14,049 nt of DNA. Source: JBHIBA01 sp046758845 (GTDB lineage: Bacteria > UBA8248 > JACPRG01 > G963555815). Below the pieces are notes generated by a model. It ran no database searches. It was not told the DNA's origin and was given only the letters and a program-made list of their open reading frames with translations. This document shows positions 6,887 through 14,049 of the stretch, piece after piece. The position numbers and the translations under genes were made by a program. The DNA is taken from positions 1 through 14,049 of the forward strand of contig JBHIBA010000095.1 in assembly GCA_046758845.1 (NCBI GenBank). Reading direction: 5' to 3'. How positions within the stretch are numbered: position 1 is the stretch's first letter; every line of letters starts with the position of its first letter.

Positions 6887-6905
6887 CGAATAGCCGACCT
6901 ATTCG
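6887..6905 (+). terminator. Short hairpin after the AhpD-like gene
   Basis: CGAATAG (6887-6893) and CTATTCG (6899-6905) form a perfect seven-pair stem with a CCGAC loop, starting four bases after the stop codon. No T-run follows, so it is at best a weak or Rho-assisted terminator, or a transcript-stabilising hairpin. The 142-base gap up to hyuA holds nothing else that I recognise apart from the Shine-Dalgarno of hyuA. Confidence 0.35.
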
Positions 6906-7024
6906 TCGTTGCGGTTTAGCGGGTTTCTCCAATCGGGTGGCGCATCTTTATTCGCAAAGGAGGTCCGCAGGCGTTTTCGTAATCCTCACCTCGAATGGAA
7001 ACCACTCAATCTCGGGAGAGTCGA

Positions 7025-9112
7025 ATGTCCAATTATCGTATCGGTCTTGACATCGGCGGCACGTTCACCGACGTTGTCGCTATCAACGGCGGTGCCATCC
7101 AGGTCACCAAGTCCCCGACCACGCCGGATGACTATACCCGGGGTGTCACGAATGCGTTGAAAGAACTGGATCTCGAACTCAAAGATACGAAATTCTTTTG
7201 TCACGGAACGACAGTCGGGACCAACTCCCTTCTCGAGGGCAAATTCTCCCGCACGGCTGTCATCACGAGCAAAGGCTTCCGGGACTCCATGGAGTTGCGC
7301 CGTGGTGAACGGGTCTGGCCCGATGTGCCCAATTACCTTTTCAATCTGCAATTGGATTTGGCACAGCGGTACTGGGGCAACACCCTAAAGCCTTTGACGC
7401 TCCGGCGCGACCGTTTTGAGGTGACCGAGCGCGTGGACCATCACGGCACCGTCCTCAAACCCATGGACGAGGGCGAGCTGAGAACCGTCATCAGAAAGAT
7501 CAAGGATGCGGGCCTGAAGTCCGTCGCCATTTCCTTCCTGTTTTCCTACATGCATCCCGATCACGAACAGCGGGCCAAGGAGCTGGTCGAGGAGTACATC
7601 CCGGACGCCTATGTGTCCGCCTCCTCCGATGTGCTTCCCATCTTCCGCGAGTATGAGCGGACCAGTACGACCGTCATCAACTCCGCCATTGGCCCCGTGC
7701 TCTCACGCTACTTTACCAAGTTGGAGAGCGAACTCCATACAGACGGTTTCCCCAAGAATCTGGATCTCCTGATTATGGGGAGCAACGGCGGCGTCATGAC
7801 CGCCGCTTCGGCCAGTGAGCGGGCGGCCCATGCGGTCCTCTCCGGCCCCGCCGGCGGGACCATCGGAGCCCAGGCCCTGGGAAAACTGACGCACAATCCC
7901 AACGTCATCGCCATGAGCATGGGAGGGACAAGCTTTGACGTCTCCCTCATCGAGCAGGGCCAGCCGACCGTCTCGACTGAATTCCACATTGGCAAACACT
8001 ATCGGATCGCGACTCCCATGCTCGGGATCAACACGATTGGAGCCGGCGGGGGAAGCATTGCCTGGGTAGACCCCGGGGAGGCGATCCGCGTCGGGCCCCA
8101 GAGCGCCGGCGCCATGCCGGGACCCGCCTGCTACAACCAGGGGGGCACAGACCCCACGGTGACCGACGCCAACATGGTGCTGGGATATCTCAACCCCGAC
8201 TTCTTCCTGGGCGGGAAAATGCAGGTCGATCCGGATCTGTCCCATCGGGCGGTGGAGAAGTTCGCCAGGCAGGTCGGCATGAACATCCCCGAAGCGGCCC
8301 AGGCCATCCACCAGATCGCCAATGCGAACATGGCCGCGGCCATGAGGGTGGTGTCGGTCGAAAAAGGGTTTGACCCCAGAGACTTCACAGCGGTGGCTTA
8401 TGGCGCCGCCGGACCCACCCATGCCTGCCGGCTGGCCTCCTTGATGTCCGTGCCCAAAGTCATCGTGCCCGAGACGCCGGGCGCCTTCTGCTGCTGGGGA
8501 TTCCTCGTGGCGGACGTGATGCACGAGCATCACCGCTCCTACGTCACCGCCACGGAGGGAGCCGATGTTCAGCGGATTAACGCCCTGTATCGAGAGATGG
8601 AGGCTGAGGGTCTTGAACGCGTCCGCCGGGACGGCGTCCCACGTAAAGACATCGTCTTCCAGCGGACCATGGATTTGCGATACATCGGACAGGCCCACGA
8701 GGTGACGGCGCCGGCACCCGCCGGCCGTTTCGTGCGGGCCAGCCTGGATCAAACCATCGACAACTTCCACAACCTCCACGAGAAGTACTACGAGATCAAG
8801 TCTCCCGACGAGCCGACCGAACTGACCACGCTCGGCGTGAAGGTGATCGGCCTGATTGAAAAACCCCGTCCCAAGACGCACCGGGCGGGAGGCGGAGACA
8901 CGCGAGGCGCCGTCAAGTATCAAAAAAAGGTTTTCTTCGATGAGTCGGGGAAATTCGTCAATACCCCTGTGTACGACCGGTACCTCCTCAAGACCGGAAA
9001 CCGGTTCACCGGACCCGCGATTGTCGAACAAGTGGACACGACGGTCATCGTACCCCCCGGTCATCGGGTGGAAGTGGATAAGTTCAACAACCTGCGGATT
9101 GAGACCCGATAA
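7025..9112 (+). CDS. hyuA: Hydantoinase/oxoprolinase family subunit A (HyuA-like, ASKHA fold)
   Basis: A 695-residue ATP-using subunit of the hydantoinase/5-oxoprolinase/acetone-carboxylase superfamily. The N-terminal Hydant_A_N part has LDIGGTFTD (8-16), the phosphate-1 loop, and CHGTTVGTNSLLEG (59-72). The central hydantoinase_A domain has SNGG (253-256), SGPAGG (273-278), MGGTSFDV (299-306) and GAGGGS (339-344), and AYGAAGPTHA later marks the second nucleotide-binding region. In the family this subunit phosphorylates a carbonyl oxygen of a cyclic amide or ketone, and its HyuB partner completes ring opening or carboxylation. Start choice: an ATG at 6995 is in frame but has no Shine-Dalgarno; the ATG at 7025 has GGGAGAG four bases upstream and gives the family's normal N-terminus. 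hyuB follows after 68 bases. Whether this pair acts on a hydantoin, oxoproline-like lactam or ketone cannot be told. Confidence 0.9.
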   Translation: MSNYRIGLDIGGTFTDVVAINGGAIQVTKSPTTPDDYTRGVTNALKELDLELKDTKFFCHGTTVGTNSLLEGKFSRTAVITSKGFRDSMELRRGERVWPDVPNYLFNLQLDLAQRYWGNTLKPLTLRRDRFEVTERVDHHGTVLKPMDEGELRTVIRKIKDAGLKSVAISFLFSYMHPDHEQRAKELVEEYIPDAYVSASSDVLPIFREYERTSTTVINSAIGPVLSRYFTKLESELHTDGFPKNLDLLIMGSNGGVMTAASASERAAHAVLSGPAGGTIGAQALGKLTHNPNVIAMSMGGTSFDVSLIEQGQPTVSTEFHIGKHYRIATPMLGINTIGAGGGSIAWVDPGEAIRVGPQSAGAMPGPACYNQGGTDPTVTDANMVLGYLNPDFFLGGKMQVDPDLSHRAVEKFARQVGMNIPEAAQAIHQIANANMAAAMRVVSVEKGFDPRDFTAVAYGAAGPTHACRLASLMSVPKVIVPETPGAFCCWGFLVADVMHEHHRSYVTATEGADVQRINALYREMEAEGLERVRRDGVPRKDIVFQRTMDLRYIGQAHEVTAPAPAGRFVRASLDQTIDNFHNLHEKYYEIKSPDEPTELTTLGVKVIGLIEKPRPKTHRAGGGDTRGAVKYQKKVFFDESGKFVNTPVYDRYLLKTGNRFTGPAIVEQVDTTVIVPPGHRVEVDKFNNLRIETR

Positions 9113-9180
9113 AGGCCGCGGTAGACAGGAGCCTCGGCTGCGTCAGGACAGCGTATTCGAATTCAAGAAGGAGGAAAAAC

Positions 9181-11169
9181 ATGGCAAAGGCCGCCCGGGC
9201 GACCAAAGCCTTGCCCCAGTCCGAACGCATCACCCAGGAGATTCTCCGGGGTATCTTCATGGCCATCACCAACGAGATGTCCGTGACCCTGCGCCGGACG
9301 TCTTATTCCATCATCCTCAATGAGGGGAACGATTACTCGGTGGCCATCTTTGATGAGAATGCCGACTTGGTGGCCATGTCTCCCATGGGGGTCCCGACCC
9401 ATCTTGGCGGGATGGAATTTTCGGTGAAGGCCTGCCTTGAGCGCATCGGGAAAGAGAATTTCGACCCGGGTGACATCATCGTCCACAACGATCCCTTTTC
9501 GGGGGGCGCCCATTTGCCCGACATCAATATCATCATCCCCGTTTTCCACAAGGGGAAGTTGGTGATGTTTACGGCATCGCGGGGCCACCAGGAAGACGTG
9601 GGCGGGCTTCGGCCGGGAAGCTTCTCCGGGGATGCGAGCAGCATACATCATGAAGGCATTCGAATGCCTCCGATGAAGCTTTTCAGCAAAGGCAAGCCGA
9701 ACGAGGAGCTGTTTACAACCTGGCTGGCCAATGTCAGAACTCCCCACAACACGTTAGGTGACACGCGCGCGCAGATAGCCTGTTGCCGCGTGGCGGTGGC
9801 GAGGGTCCGTGAGCTCTTCCAGAAATATGGTGAGAAAGTGATTCAGGGAGCCATCCAGTGGACGATGGACTACGCCGAACGCCGAATGAGGGCGGTCATC
9901 CGGCAATGGCCCGACGGCGCGTACATCCACGAAGAATACCTGGACGATGACGGTATCAATCCCGGGAAGCACATCAAGATACATCTGAAGCTCACGATCA
10001 AGGGGTCCAACGTCACCCTGGATTTCAGCGATTCCGATCCCCAGGTGGATGGGCCCGTGAACGCCTGCTGGTCGATGGTGAACTCGGCCGTATTCATCGC
10101 CATGCTCAATGGCGTTGCTCCACCCGAGGGATACGCCACGGAGATCGCCAATCACGGCTGTTATCGGCCGCTGAAAGTCATTGCGCCCGAGGGCAAGATT
10201 GTAAACGCCGTTTATGACCGTCCCGTAGTGGGCGGGAACACCGAATGCGTCCAACGCATGATGGACGTGGTTCTGGGGGCGCTCACGCAGGTGATCCCCC
10301 TGAAGGTGTACGCGCAAGACATGGGGACGACGAACAACTGTGTGGCCGGGGGATTCGACCCGCGGAAAAAGTCGAAAAAGAATCCCCTCGGTGAAATGTA
10401 CGTTTGGTACCAGTATCCCATGGGGGGAACGGGCGGACGCGCCACGAAGGACGGCCCGAGCGTCAACGGGACGAAGATCGCCGGGCATGTTTCTAATTCT
10501 CCGATGGAAGCCTTTGAAATCGTAGAACCCTGGTTCGTCGAATCTCATGCGCTCGTTCAGGACTCGGGCGGGCCAGGGAAGTTCCGAGGCGGACTATCGA
10601 GTGTGTGGACCATGCGACCGGTGGATCATGAGGCCGAGTACGGCTTCAACGCTGAGCGTTCGATCATTCCGCCGGCAGGTCTGTTCGGCGGAAAACCCGG
10701 GCTCCATGCGGATCGCAGGATCTATCAGAACTGCAAGGATTCTGAAACCTTCGAGGCGGATTCCATCGTCATCCTGGAATCCAAAACGGGCGGCGAGCCA
10801 GTCCGGCCGGAAGATCTGCTCTATCAGCGAACACCCGGCGGGGGGGGGTACGGAGATCCTTATGATCGCGAGCTACAAGCCGTTCTAGAGGACGTATTGG
10901 ACGAGTATGTCTCCATCGAGGCGGCCGAGCGGGATTATGGTGTCGTCATTCATACGGGCACCATGACGGTTGATATGGAACGGACGCAAGCCCTCCGTGA
11001 GCGCCTGCGGAAGGAGAACAAGAGAAATAACATCTACCTGGATCAGGCGACCTTGCCATTTGCAAGACGGCCCTTCCGGCAGATCATGGTGTCCGAGCTG
11101 CCTGAGGAGGTCCAGAAAAGATTCATCGCCAAGCTGAACGAGGTCGGCCACACCCTAACCTCGGATTGA
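9181..11169 (+). CDS. hyuB: Hydantoinase/oxoprolinase family subunit B (HyuB-like)
   Basis: A 662-residue catalytic partner of HyuA. Family motifs in order: RRTSYSIILNEGNDYSVAIF (38-57), HNDPFSGGAHLPDI (102-115), SRGHQEDVGG (133-142) and the C-terminal GGGGYGDPYDRE. His111, Asp114 and His136 have the same spacing (3 and 22) as the Mn ligands His150, Asp153 and His175 that I recall for the acetone carboxylase alpha subunit, so a metal site is probably kept. The protein is longer than the common 520-600 residue HyuB: about 80 residues follow the GGGGYGDP motif, and part of this tail (QALRERLRKENKRNN) is charged and helical. No small gamma subunit like that of acetone carboxylase is present, so a hydantoinase/oxoprolinase-type pair is more likely. 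A strong AAGGAGG site lies six bases before the ATG. The TGA stop overlaps a following ATG (TGATG). Confidence 0.9.
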   Translation: MAKAARATKALPQSERITQEILRGIFMAITNEMSVTLRRTSYSIILNEGNDYSVAIFDENADLVAMSPMGVPTHLGGMEFSVKACLERIGKENFDPGDIIVHNDPFSGGAHLPDINIIIPVFHKGKLVMFTASRGHQEDVGGLRPGSFSGDASSIHHEGIRMPPMKLFSKGKPNEELFTTWLANVRTPHNTLGDTRAQIACCRVAVARVRELFQKYGEKVIQGAIQWTMDYAERRMRAVIRQWPDGAYIHEEYLDDDGINPGKHIKIHLKLTIKGSNVTLDFSDSDPQVDGPVNACWSMVNSAVFIAMLNGVAPPEGYATEIANHGCYRPLKVIAPEGKIVNAVYDRPVVGGNTECVQRMMDVVLGALTQVIPLKVYAQDMGTTNNCVAGGFDPRKKSKKNPLGEMYVWYQYPMGGTGGRATKDGPSVNGTKIAGHVSNSPMEAFEIVEPWFVESHALVQDSGGPGKFRGGLSSVWTMRPVDHEAEYGFNAERSIIPPAGLFGGKPGLHADRRIYQNCKDSETFEADSIVILESKTGGEPVRPEDLLYQRTPGGGGYGDPYDRELQAVLEDVLDEYVSIEAAERDYGVVIHTGTMTVDMERTQALRERLRKENKRNNIYLDQATLPFARRPFRQIMVSELPEEVQKRFIAKLNEVGHTLTSD

Positions 11170-11191
11170 TGGCTGTGCGTCGGTTCCTCCA

Positions 11192-11220
11192 GACTCCGGC
11201 GAAACCGGGTCCTTTTTTTT
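11192..11220 (+). terminator. Intrinsic-terminator-like hairpin with T8 tract after hyuB
   Basis: GAC-T-CCGG (11192-11199, the T bulged) pairs with CCGGGTC (11205-11211) around a CGAAA loop, followed one base later by eight T residues (11213-11220). This is a good Rho-independent terminator shape 22 bases after the hyuB stop codon. It lies inside the cluster, so it probably lowers or conditions transcription of the downstream amidohydrolase gene. Confidence 0.6.
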
Positions 11221-11231
11221 CAGGGACCCGG
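11205..11231 (+). promoter_or_regulatory. Competing hairpin, candidate antiterminator
   Basis: CCGGGTCC (11205-11212), the 3' arm of the terminator hairpin, can alternatively pair with GGACCCGG (11224-11231) in a perfect eight-pair GC-rich stem. In that fold the T8 tract falls in the loop and the terminator cannot form. The two folds exclude each other, the layout of an attenuator. No known riboswitch or T-box motif was recognised. Confidence 0.45.
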
Positions 11232-11309
11232 ACGCATTTCAACAACGATTGGTGTCCATTGGGGATTTTGCTCCCTGTCCTACCTGGGCAGAGGAAGGGG
11301 AAAAGGCCG

Positions 11310-12695
11310 ATGACCGACATCCTCATTAAGAACGGCCTGGTCGTTACCATCGATAGCGAGCGGCGAATCATCCAAGATGGAGCCGTGGCCATTCTGGGCA
11401 ACACCATCCAGGCTGTGGGAAAATCCCAAGAAGTCGAAGCGGAGTTCGGAAACGCCGGGAGGGTGATTGACGCGACGAGGAAGGTCGTTTGCCCGGGATT
11501 TGTCGATGCGCACCTGCACGTCAGCAACGAAGGGCCGAAAGGATATATCCCCAAAGACATCCCTGCGTTCCCGTGGGTCATGGACTGGGTCGTGCCCATC
11601 AACTCCATCATGGAGGAGGAAGACGAATACCTCCTCTCCAAGGTAGTGTTAACGGAAGCGTTGCGGACGGGAACGACGACATTTTTCGAAGCGGGCACGA
11701 CGAAGTATCCCGCGGCGGTTGCAAAGGCCGTGGAGGAAATCGGCATCCGGGGGGTCGTCGGAAAGTTTATGTGGGATGTTCCCGATGAACCGGCCATCAT
11801 GCGTCATACAACGGATGAGGCCCTGAAAGTTTTGGAAGATGTGGTGAACACCTACCACGGCAAGGCCGGAGGACGGCTGAACGTCTGGGTGTCCATCCTG
11901 GGAAGCGAAACGCAGAGCGATGAGCTCCTCAAGGGGGCCAAAACACTGGCGGACCGGCTGGGGGTCGGCGTCAACATGCACCAGTCCACCACCGAGGGGG
12001 AAGTCGAGGATTTCGTCCGGAACAAAGGGAAACGGCCGATCGAGCACTTCGAGGATCTCGGTGTCCTCGGTCCGAACCTCCGGCTTATCCACATGGTGGA
12101 TGTGAGCAACCGGGAGATTGAGCTTCTGGCGAAGTACGACGTCAAGATCATCAATTGTGTGACGACGGGTCTAAACCTCGGGTACGGCGTCACAGCCATC
12201 GGCCGCTTCCCGGAGATGATCGATAAGGGGATATGCGTCGCCCTGGGATGCGATGGAGCCAACTGCTCGAACACGATGGACATGGGGCGGGCCATCTTCC
12301 TGGCGGCAGGACTCTACAAAGATGCCCGCCGCGACACCAGCTTGGTCTCCCCCGAGAAGGCCTGGGAGATGGGAACCATCGACGCCGCCCGTTCGATGCT
12401 GATGGAGGACCAGATCGGCTCGCTCGAGGTGGGGAAAAAGGCCGATGTCATCATCTTCGACCGGACGCGCCCGGAATGGTACCCCATGCTGAATGTCGTG
12501 AGCAATATGGTCTTCGGGGCCGACGGCAAGAGTGTGGAGACCGTGATTGTGGATGGACAAGTGGTTGTGAATGACGGCAAGCTCTTGACTTACGAGGAGG
12601 AGGCGCTCTTCGAAGAAATTGAGGCCGTTGACTGGGAAGCAAAGATCGGCGCGAAACTTGGGCTTCGTCCAGCCTCGGCCTGGCCGCTGGTGTGA
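11310..12695 (+). CDS. Cytoplasmic metal-dependent amidohydrolase (SsnA/TrzN/guanine-deaminase-like)
   Basis: A 461-residue amidohydrolase-superfamily enzyme, a relative of chlorohydrolases and aminohydrolases acting on triazines, purines and related rings. Metal ligands: H68 and H70 in GFVDAHLHVS, H224 in VNMHQSTTEGE, H261 in RLIHMVDVS, and D315 in ALGCDGANCS. QIGSLEVGKKADVIIFDR near the end is the usual return to the beta domain. No signal peptide with this start. Start choice: MTDILIKNGLVVTID is the classical N-terminus, with AAGGGG/AAAAGG stretches shortly upstream. The frame is also open from an ATG at 11169 that overlaps the hyuB stop; that would add 47 residues unlike the family and would translate through the terminator hairpin. 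It shares the fold with the exported enzyme at 4008-5684 but differs clearly in sequence, so the two are unlikely to be a recent duplication. Substrate unknown; the hyuAB neighbours suggest a later step of the same pathway. Confidence 0.85.
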   Translation: MTDILIKNGLVVTIDSERRIIQDGAVAILGNTIQAVGKSQEVEAEFGNAGRVIDATRKVVCPGFVDAHLHVSNEGPKGYIPKDIPAFPWVMDWVVPINSIMEEEDEYLLSKVVLTEALRTGTTTFFEAGTTKYPAAVAKAVEEIGIRGVVGKFMWDVPDEPAIMRHTTDEALKVLEDVVNTYHGKAGGRLNVWVSILGSETQSDELLKGAKTLADRLGVGVNMHQSTTEGEVEDFVRNKGKRPIEHFEDLGVLGPNLRLIHMVDVSNREIELLAKYDVKIINCVTTGLNLGYGVTAIGRFPEMIDKGICVALGCDGANCSNTMDMGRAIFLAAGLYKDARRDTSLVSPEKAWEMGTIDAARSMLMEDQIGSLEVGKKADVIIFDRTRPEWYPMLNVVSNMVFGADGKSVETVIVDGQVVVNDGKLLTYEEEALFEEIEAVDWEAKIGAKLGLRPASAWPLV

Positions 12696-12721
12696 GGCAC
12701 GGTTCCCGGAGTCGGCGTTTG

Positions 12722-12748
12722 CCTCCGCGGCCCGTATTTCGGGCGAGG
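12722..12748 (+). terminator. GC-rich hairpin after the second amidohydrolase
   Basis: GCCCG (12730-12734) pairs with CGGGC (12740-12744) around a TATTT loop, and CCTC (12722-12725) can pair with GAGG (12745-12748) across a four-base bulge. It lies 26 bases after the stop codon. There is no T-run, so it is only a possible weak terminator or stability hairpin. Confidence 0.3.
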
Positions 12749-12837
12749 ATCCTCAAGACTCAATGCGCGGGGTCAGCCGACAGAACTTCTATCCGTGAGG
12801 CGCCGAATCTCCCCATCCCGCGATTGGAGGTCGGTAA

Positions 12838-13266
12838 ATGATTCTGGATTCCGTCTTTGGGCCATTGGCTTCGATTGGACCGCTTCTCATCCGGTTGTCT
12901 TTGGCGTCGATTTTCATCGTTCACGGCTACCCAAAGCTCTTCACGAACGCCCCGGGTCTGAAGGGATTTTCCGGAGCGCTTACGAAGATGGGTGTGCCCC
13001 TTCCATTCTTGTTAGCAGCCGTCGTTGGAATATTGGAATTCTTCGGGGGTATCGCGCTCGGCCTCGGCATCGCAACCCGATGGTTGGGTCTGTTGTTGGC
13101 AATTCATATGATCGTTGCCATCCTCTTGGTGACGCAGAAGAAGGGTTTCACCCAGGGCCACGAAGCCGGGTACGAATTCAACCTTCTTCTCCTGGCAGGC
13201 GCGCTCATGCTCCTGGTGATGGGTCCGGGCCCCATCTCTATTGATTGGGCGATTGGGATTCAGTGA
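12838..13266 (+). CDS. DoxX-family integral membrane protein
   Basis: A 142-residue inner-membrane protein with four hydrophobic segments, at about 11-29, 54-77, 82-98 and 114-129. Family features are HGYPKLF (29-35) after the first helix, LEFFGGIALGLG (66-77) and the C-terminal pattern YEFNLLLLAGALMLLVMGPG (112-131). DoxX-like proteins include a thiosulfate:quinone oxidoreductase subunit in archaea and redox-linked membrane partners in bacteria, but most, including this type, have no proven function. The ATG has GGAGG seven bases upstream. It lies 142 bases after the amidohydrolase gene. A link with the redox-active AhpD-like protein in the same cluster is possible but speculative. Confidence 0.85.
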   Translation: MILDSVFGPLASIGPLLIRLSLASIFIVHGYPKLFTNAPGLKGFSGALTKMGVPLPFLLAAVVGILEFFGGIALGLGIATRWLGLLLAIHMIVAILLVTQKKGFTQGHEAGYEFNLLLLAGALMLLVMGPGPISIDWAIGIQ

Positions 13267-13427
13267 CTTCCTTTCGCTTTTTTCAGTCGAGGATTATCCC
13301 GTACTTCGGATTGCTCATCAGGAATGCTGGGCGGCCATCCTCCATACCAACAAACTCTTCCGAGGCTGATCCCCAAGCGGACCGGGTCCCGGGCCGGCGC
13401 CATCTGAGGGGTGAAGGTCGGCTGTCA

Positions 13428-13452
13428 CCCCCCGCTCTGGTGGAGCGGGGGG
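13428..13452 (+). other. Perfect 10-bp GC-rich inverted repeat before the last gene
   Basis: CCCCCCGCTC (13428-13437) and GAGCGGGGGG (13443-13452) are exact complements with a TGGTG loop. The stem ends 32 bases before the predicted start of the partial amidohydrolase gene and is not followed by a T-run. It may close the upstream transcript with Rho, or act in the leader of the next gene. The 218-base gap from 13267 to 13484 holds nothing else that I recognise. Confidence 0.45.
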
Positions 13453-13484
13453 AGGCTGGCCGGCAATGTATGGGTCAGGAAGAC

Positions 13485-14049
13485 ATGGCAAAATCACCCG
13501 TGATTTCGGTTCATCATCACATCATGCCCAAACCATTCTTCGACCGTCATGCCCCTCCGGCCGGGTACCTGGAGGAGGAGGATTTCTTTTTTACGTTTAA
13601 TCCCGTCCTTCATGATGTCGCCGCTCACCTCCAGGATATGGACGAGGCGGGGTTGGACGCGTCAGTGGTTCACTTGGCCCAGTGGAACCACAAGGGTCTT
13701 GCCGTTTGCAGGGAGTTGAACGATGGCTTTGCCGAGCTTGCCGACCGGCATCCCGACCGTATTCTGCCTTGTGCCCATGTTCCCTTGTCAGGCGATGAGG
13801 ATACACTCAATGAGCTGGATCGGGCGGCCGAAACTCTCGGATTCCGGGCCGTGGCCTTACTGACCTCGGAACGCGGCGTTCACCTGGGGAATGAATCTCT
13901 GCGTCCCTTGTTTGCGCGCATTTCGGGGATGGGCCTTCCGGTGCTCGTCCATCCCGCCATGCGCCCCCAGGGGGCGGCCATGGATTTCAACCTCATGGCC
14001 AGCGTCGAGAGGGCGGCGGACATCAATCGGGCGGCGGTGCGGGTGATGT
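13485..14049 (+). CDS. Amidohydrolase-2 family (TIM-barrel) metal-dependent hydrolase, cut by the right edge
   Basis: The first 188 residues of an amidohydrolase-related protein; the gene runs off the window. The N-terminus has the HxH metal motif in ISVHHHIMP (H10 and H12), the usual opening of Amidohydro_2 enzymes such as ACMSD-type decarboxylases and lactone hydrolases. MDEAGLDASVVHLAQW (52-67), PDRILPCAHVPL (90-101) and LPVLVHPAMRP (151-161), with His156 as a further likely ligand, follow the barrel strands. The ATG at 13485 has AGGAAG just upstream, closely spaced; an in-frame ATG at 13470 would add five residues and has GGAGG only at a long distance. No signal peptide is visible. This branch includes nonoxidative decarboxylases and hydrolases of ring-cleavage products, which fits a catabolic cluster, but the reaction cannot be told from half a protein. 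Confidence 0.8.
   Translation, partial: MAKSPVISVHHHIMPKPFFDRHAPPAGYLEEEDFFFTFNPVLHDVAAHLQDMDEAGLDASVVHLAQWNHKGLAVCRELNDGFAELADRHPDRILPCAHVPLSGDEDTLNELDRAAETLGFRAVALLTSERGVHLGNESLRPLFARISGMGLPVLVHPAMRPQGAAMDFNLMASVERAADINRAAVRVM

Noticed and set aside
7703..9064. 453-codon open frame on the minus strand
   Set aside because: It is the antisense shadow of hyuA, whose plus-strand translation carries all family motifs. The minus-strand product resembles nothing and is an effect of GC-rich codon use.
9754..10548. 264-codon minus-strand open frame
   Set aside because: Shadow of hyuB; no motif or start signal of its own.
4008..12695. The two SsnA/TrzN-type amidohydrolases as a tandem duplication
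   Set aside because: They share only the superfamily motifs and differ in length, signal peptide and the residues around each metal ligand, so a recent duplication is not supported.

Overview
The window is a stretch of bacterial chromosome, moderately GC-rich and densely coded. One regulator gene lies on the minus strand at the left edge, and ten genes all read rightward from about position 1397 to the right end. I see no rRNA, tRNA, CRISPR array, insertion sequence or phage gene. A solute-binding protein without its permease, a UbiD decarboxylase, hydantoinase-type subunits and several metal-dependent amidohydrolases side by side are typical of uncultured soil or marine bacteria near Desulfobacterota, Tectomicrobia or other Proteobacteria-like lineages. 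That placement is only an impression; no marker gene is present.

Layout. At 137-943 (minus) is a GntR/FCD transcription regulator. The 453-base divergent gap holds a perfect TATAAT box and, right after it, a perfect 16-base palindrome that is probably the regulator's operator. Then on the plus strand: a secreted NMT1/THI5-like solute-binding protein (1397-2401); a prFMN-dependent UbiD-family decarboxylase (2549-3931); a Tat-exported SsnA/TrzN-type amidohydrolase (4008-5684); a small four-helix membrane protein (about 5806-6249); an AhpD/carboxymuconolactone-decarboxylase-like protein interrupted by one in-frame TGA (6298-6882); HyuA (7025-9112) and HyuB (9181-11169) of the hydantoinase/oxoprolinase/acetone-carboxylase superfamily; a second, cytoplasmic SsnA/TrzN-type amidohydrolase (11310-12695); a DoxX-family membrane protein (12838-13266); and the start of an amidohydrolase-2 family enzyme cut by the right edge (13485 onward).

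The most striking observation is the AhpD-like gene. Its TGA codon stands exactly where the second cysteine of the CxxC redox motif belongs, the same frame stays open and conserved on both sides, the rest of the AhpD catalytic relay (Glu, Cys, His) is kept with the right spacing, and a hairpin meeting the loose bacterial SECIS rules begins just after the TGA. I read it as a selenoprotein with a CxxU active site, not as a pseudogene.

Taken together the genes look like a catabolic cluster for a nitrogen-containing cyclic compound or an aromatic or heterocyclic acid: uptake or sensing by the binding protein, decarboxylation by UbiD, ATP-dependent ring opening or carboxylation by HyuAB, and deamination or hydrolysis by the amidohydrolases, under one GntR-type regulator. 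The substrate cannot be told from sequence. A second regulatory element, a possible terminator/antiterminator switch, sits between hyuB and the downstream amidohydrolase.
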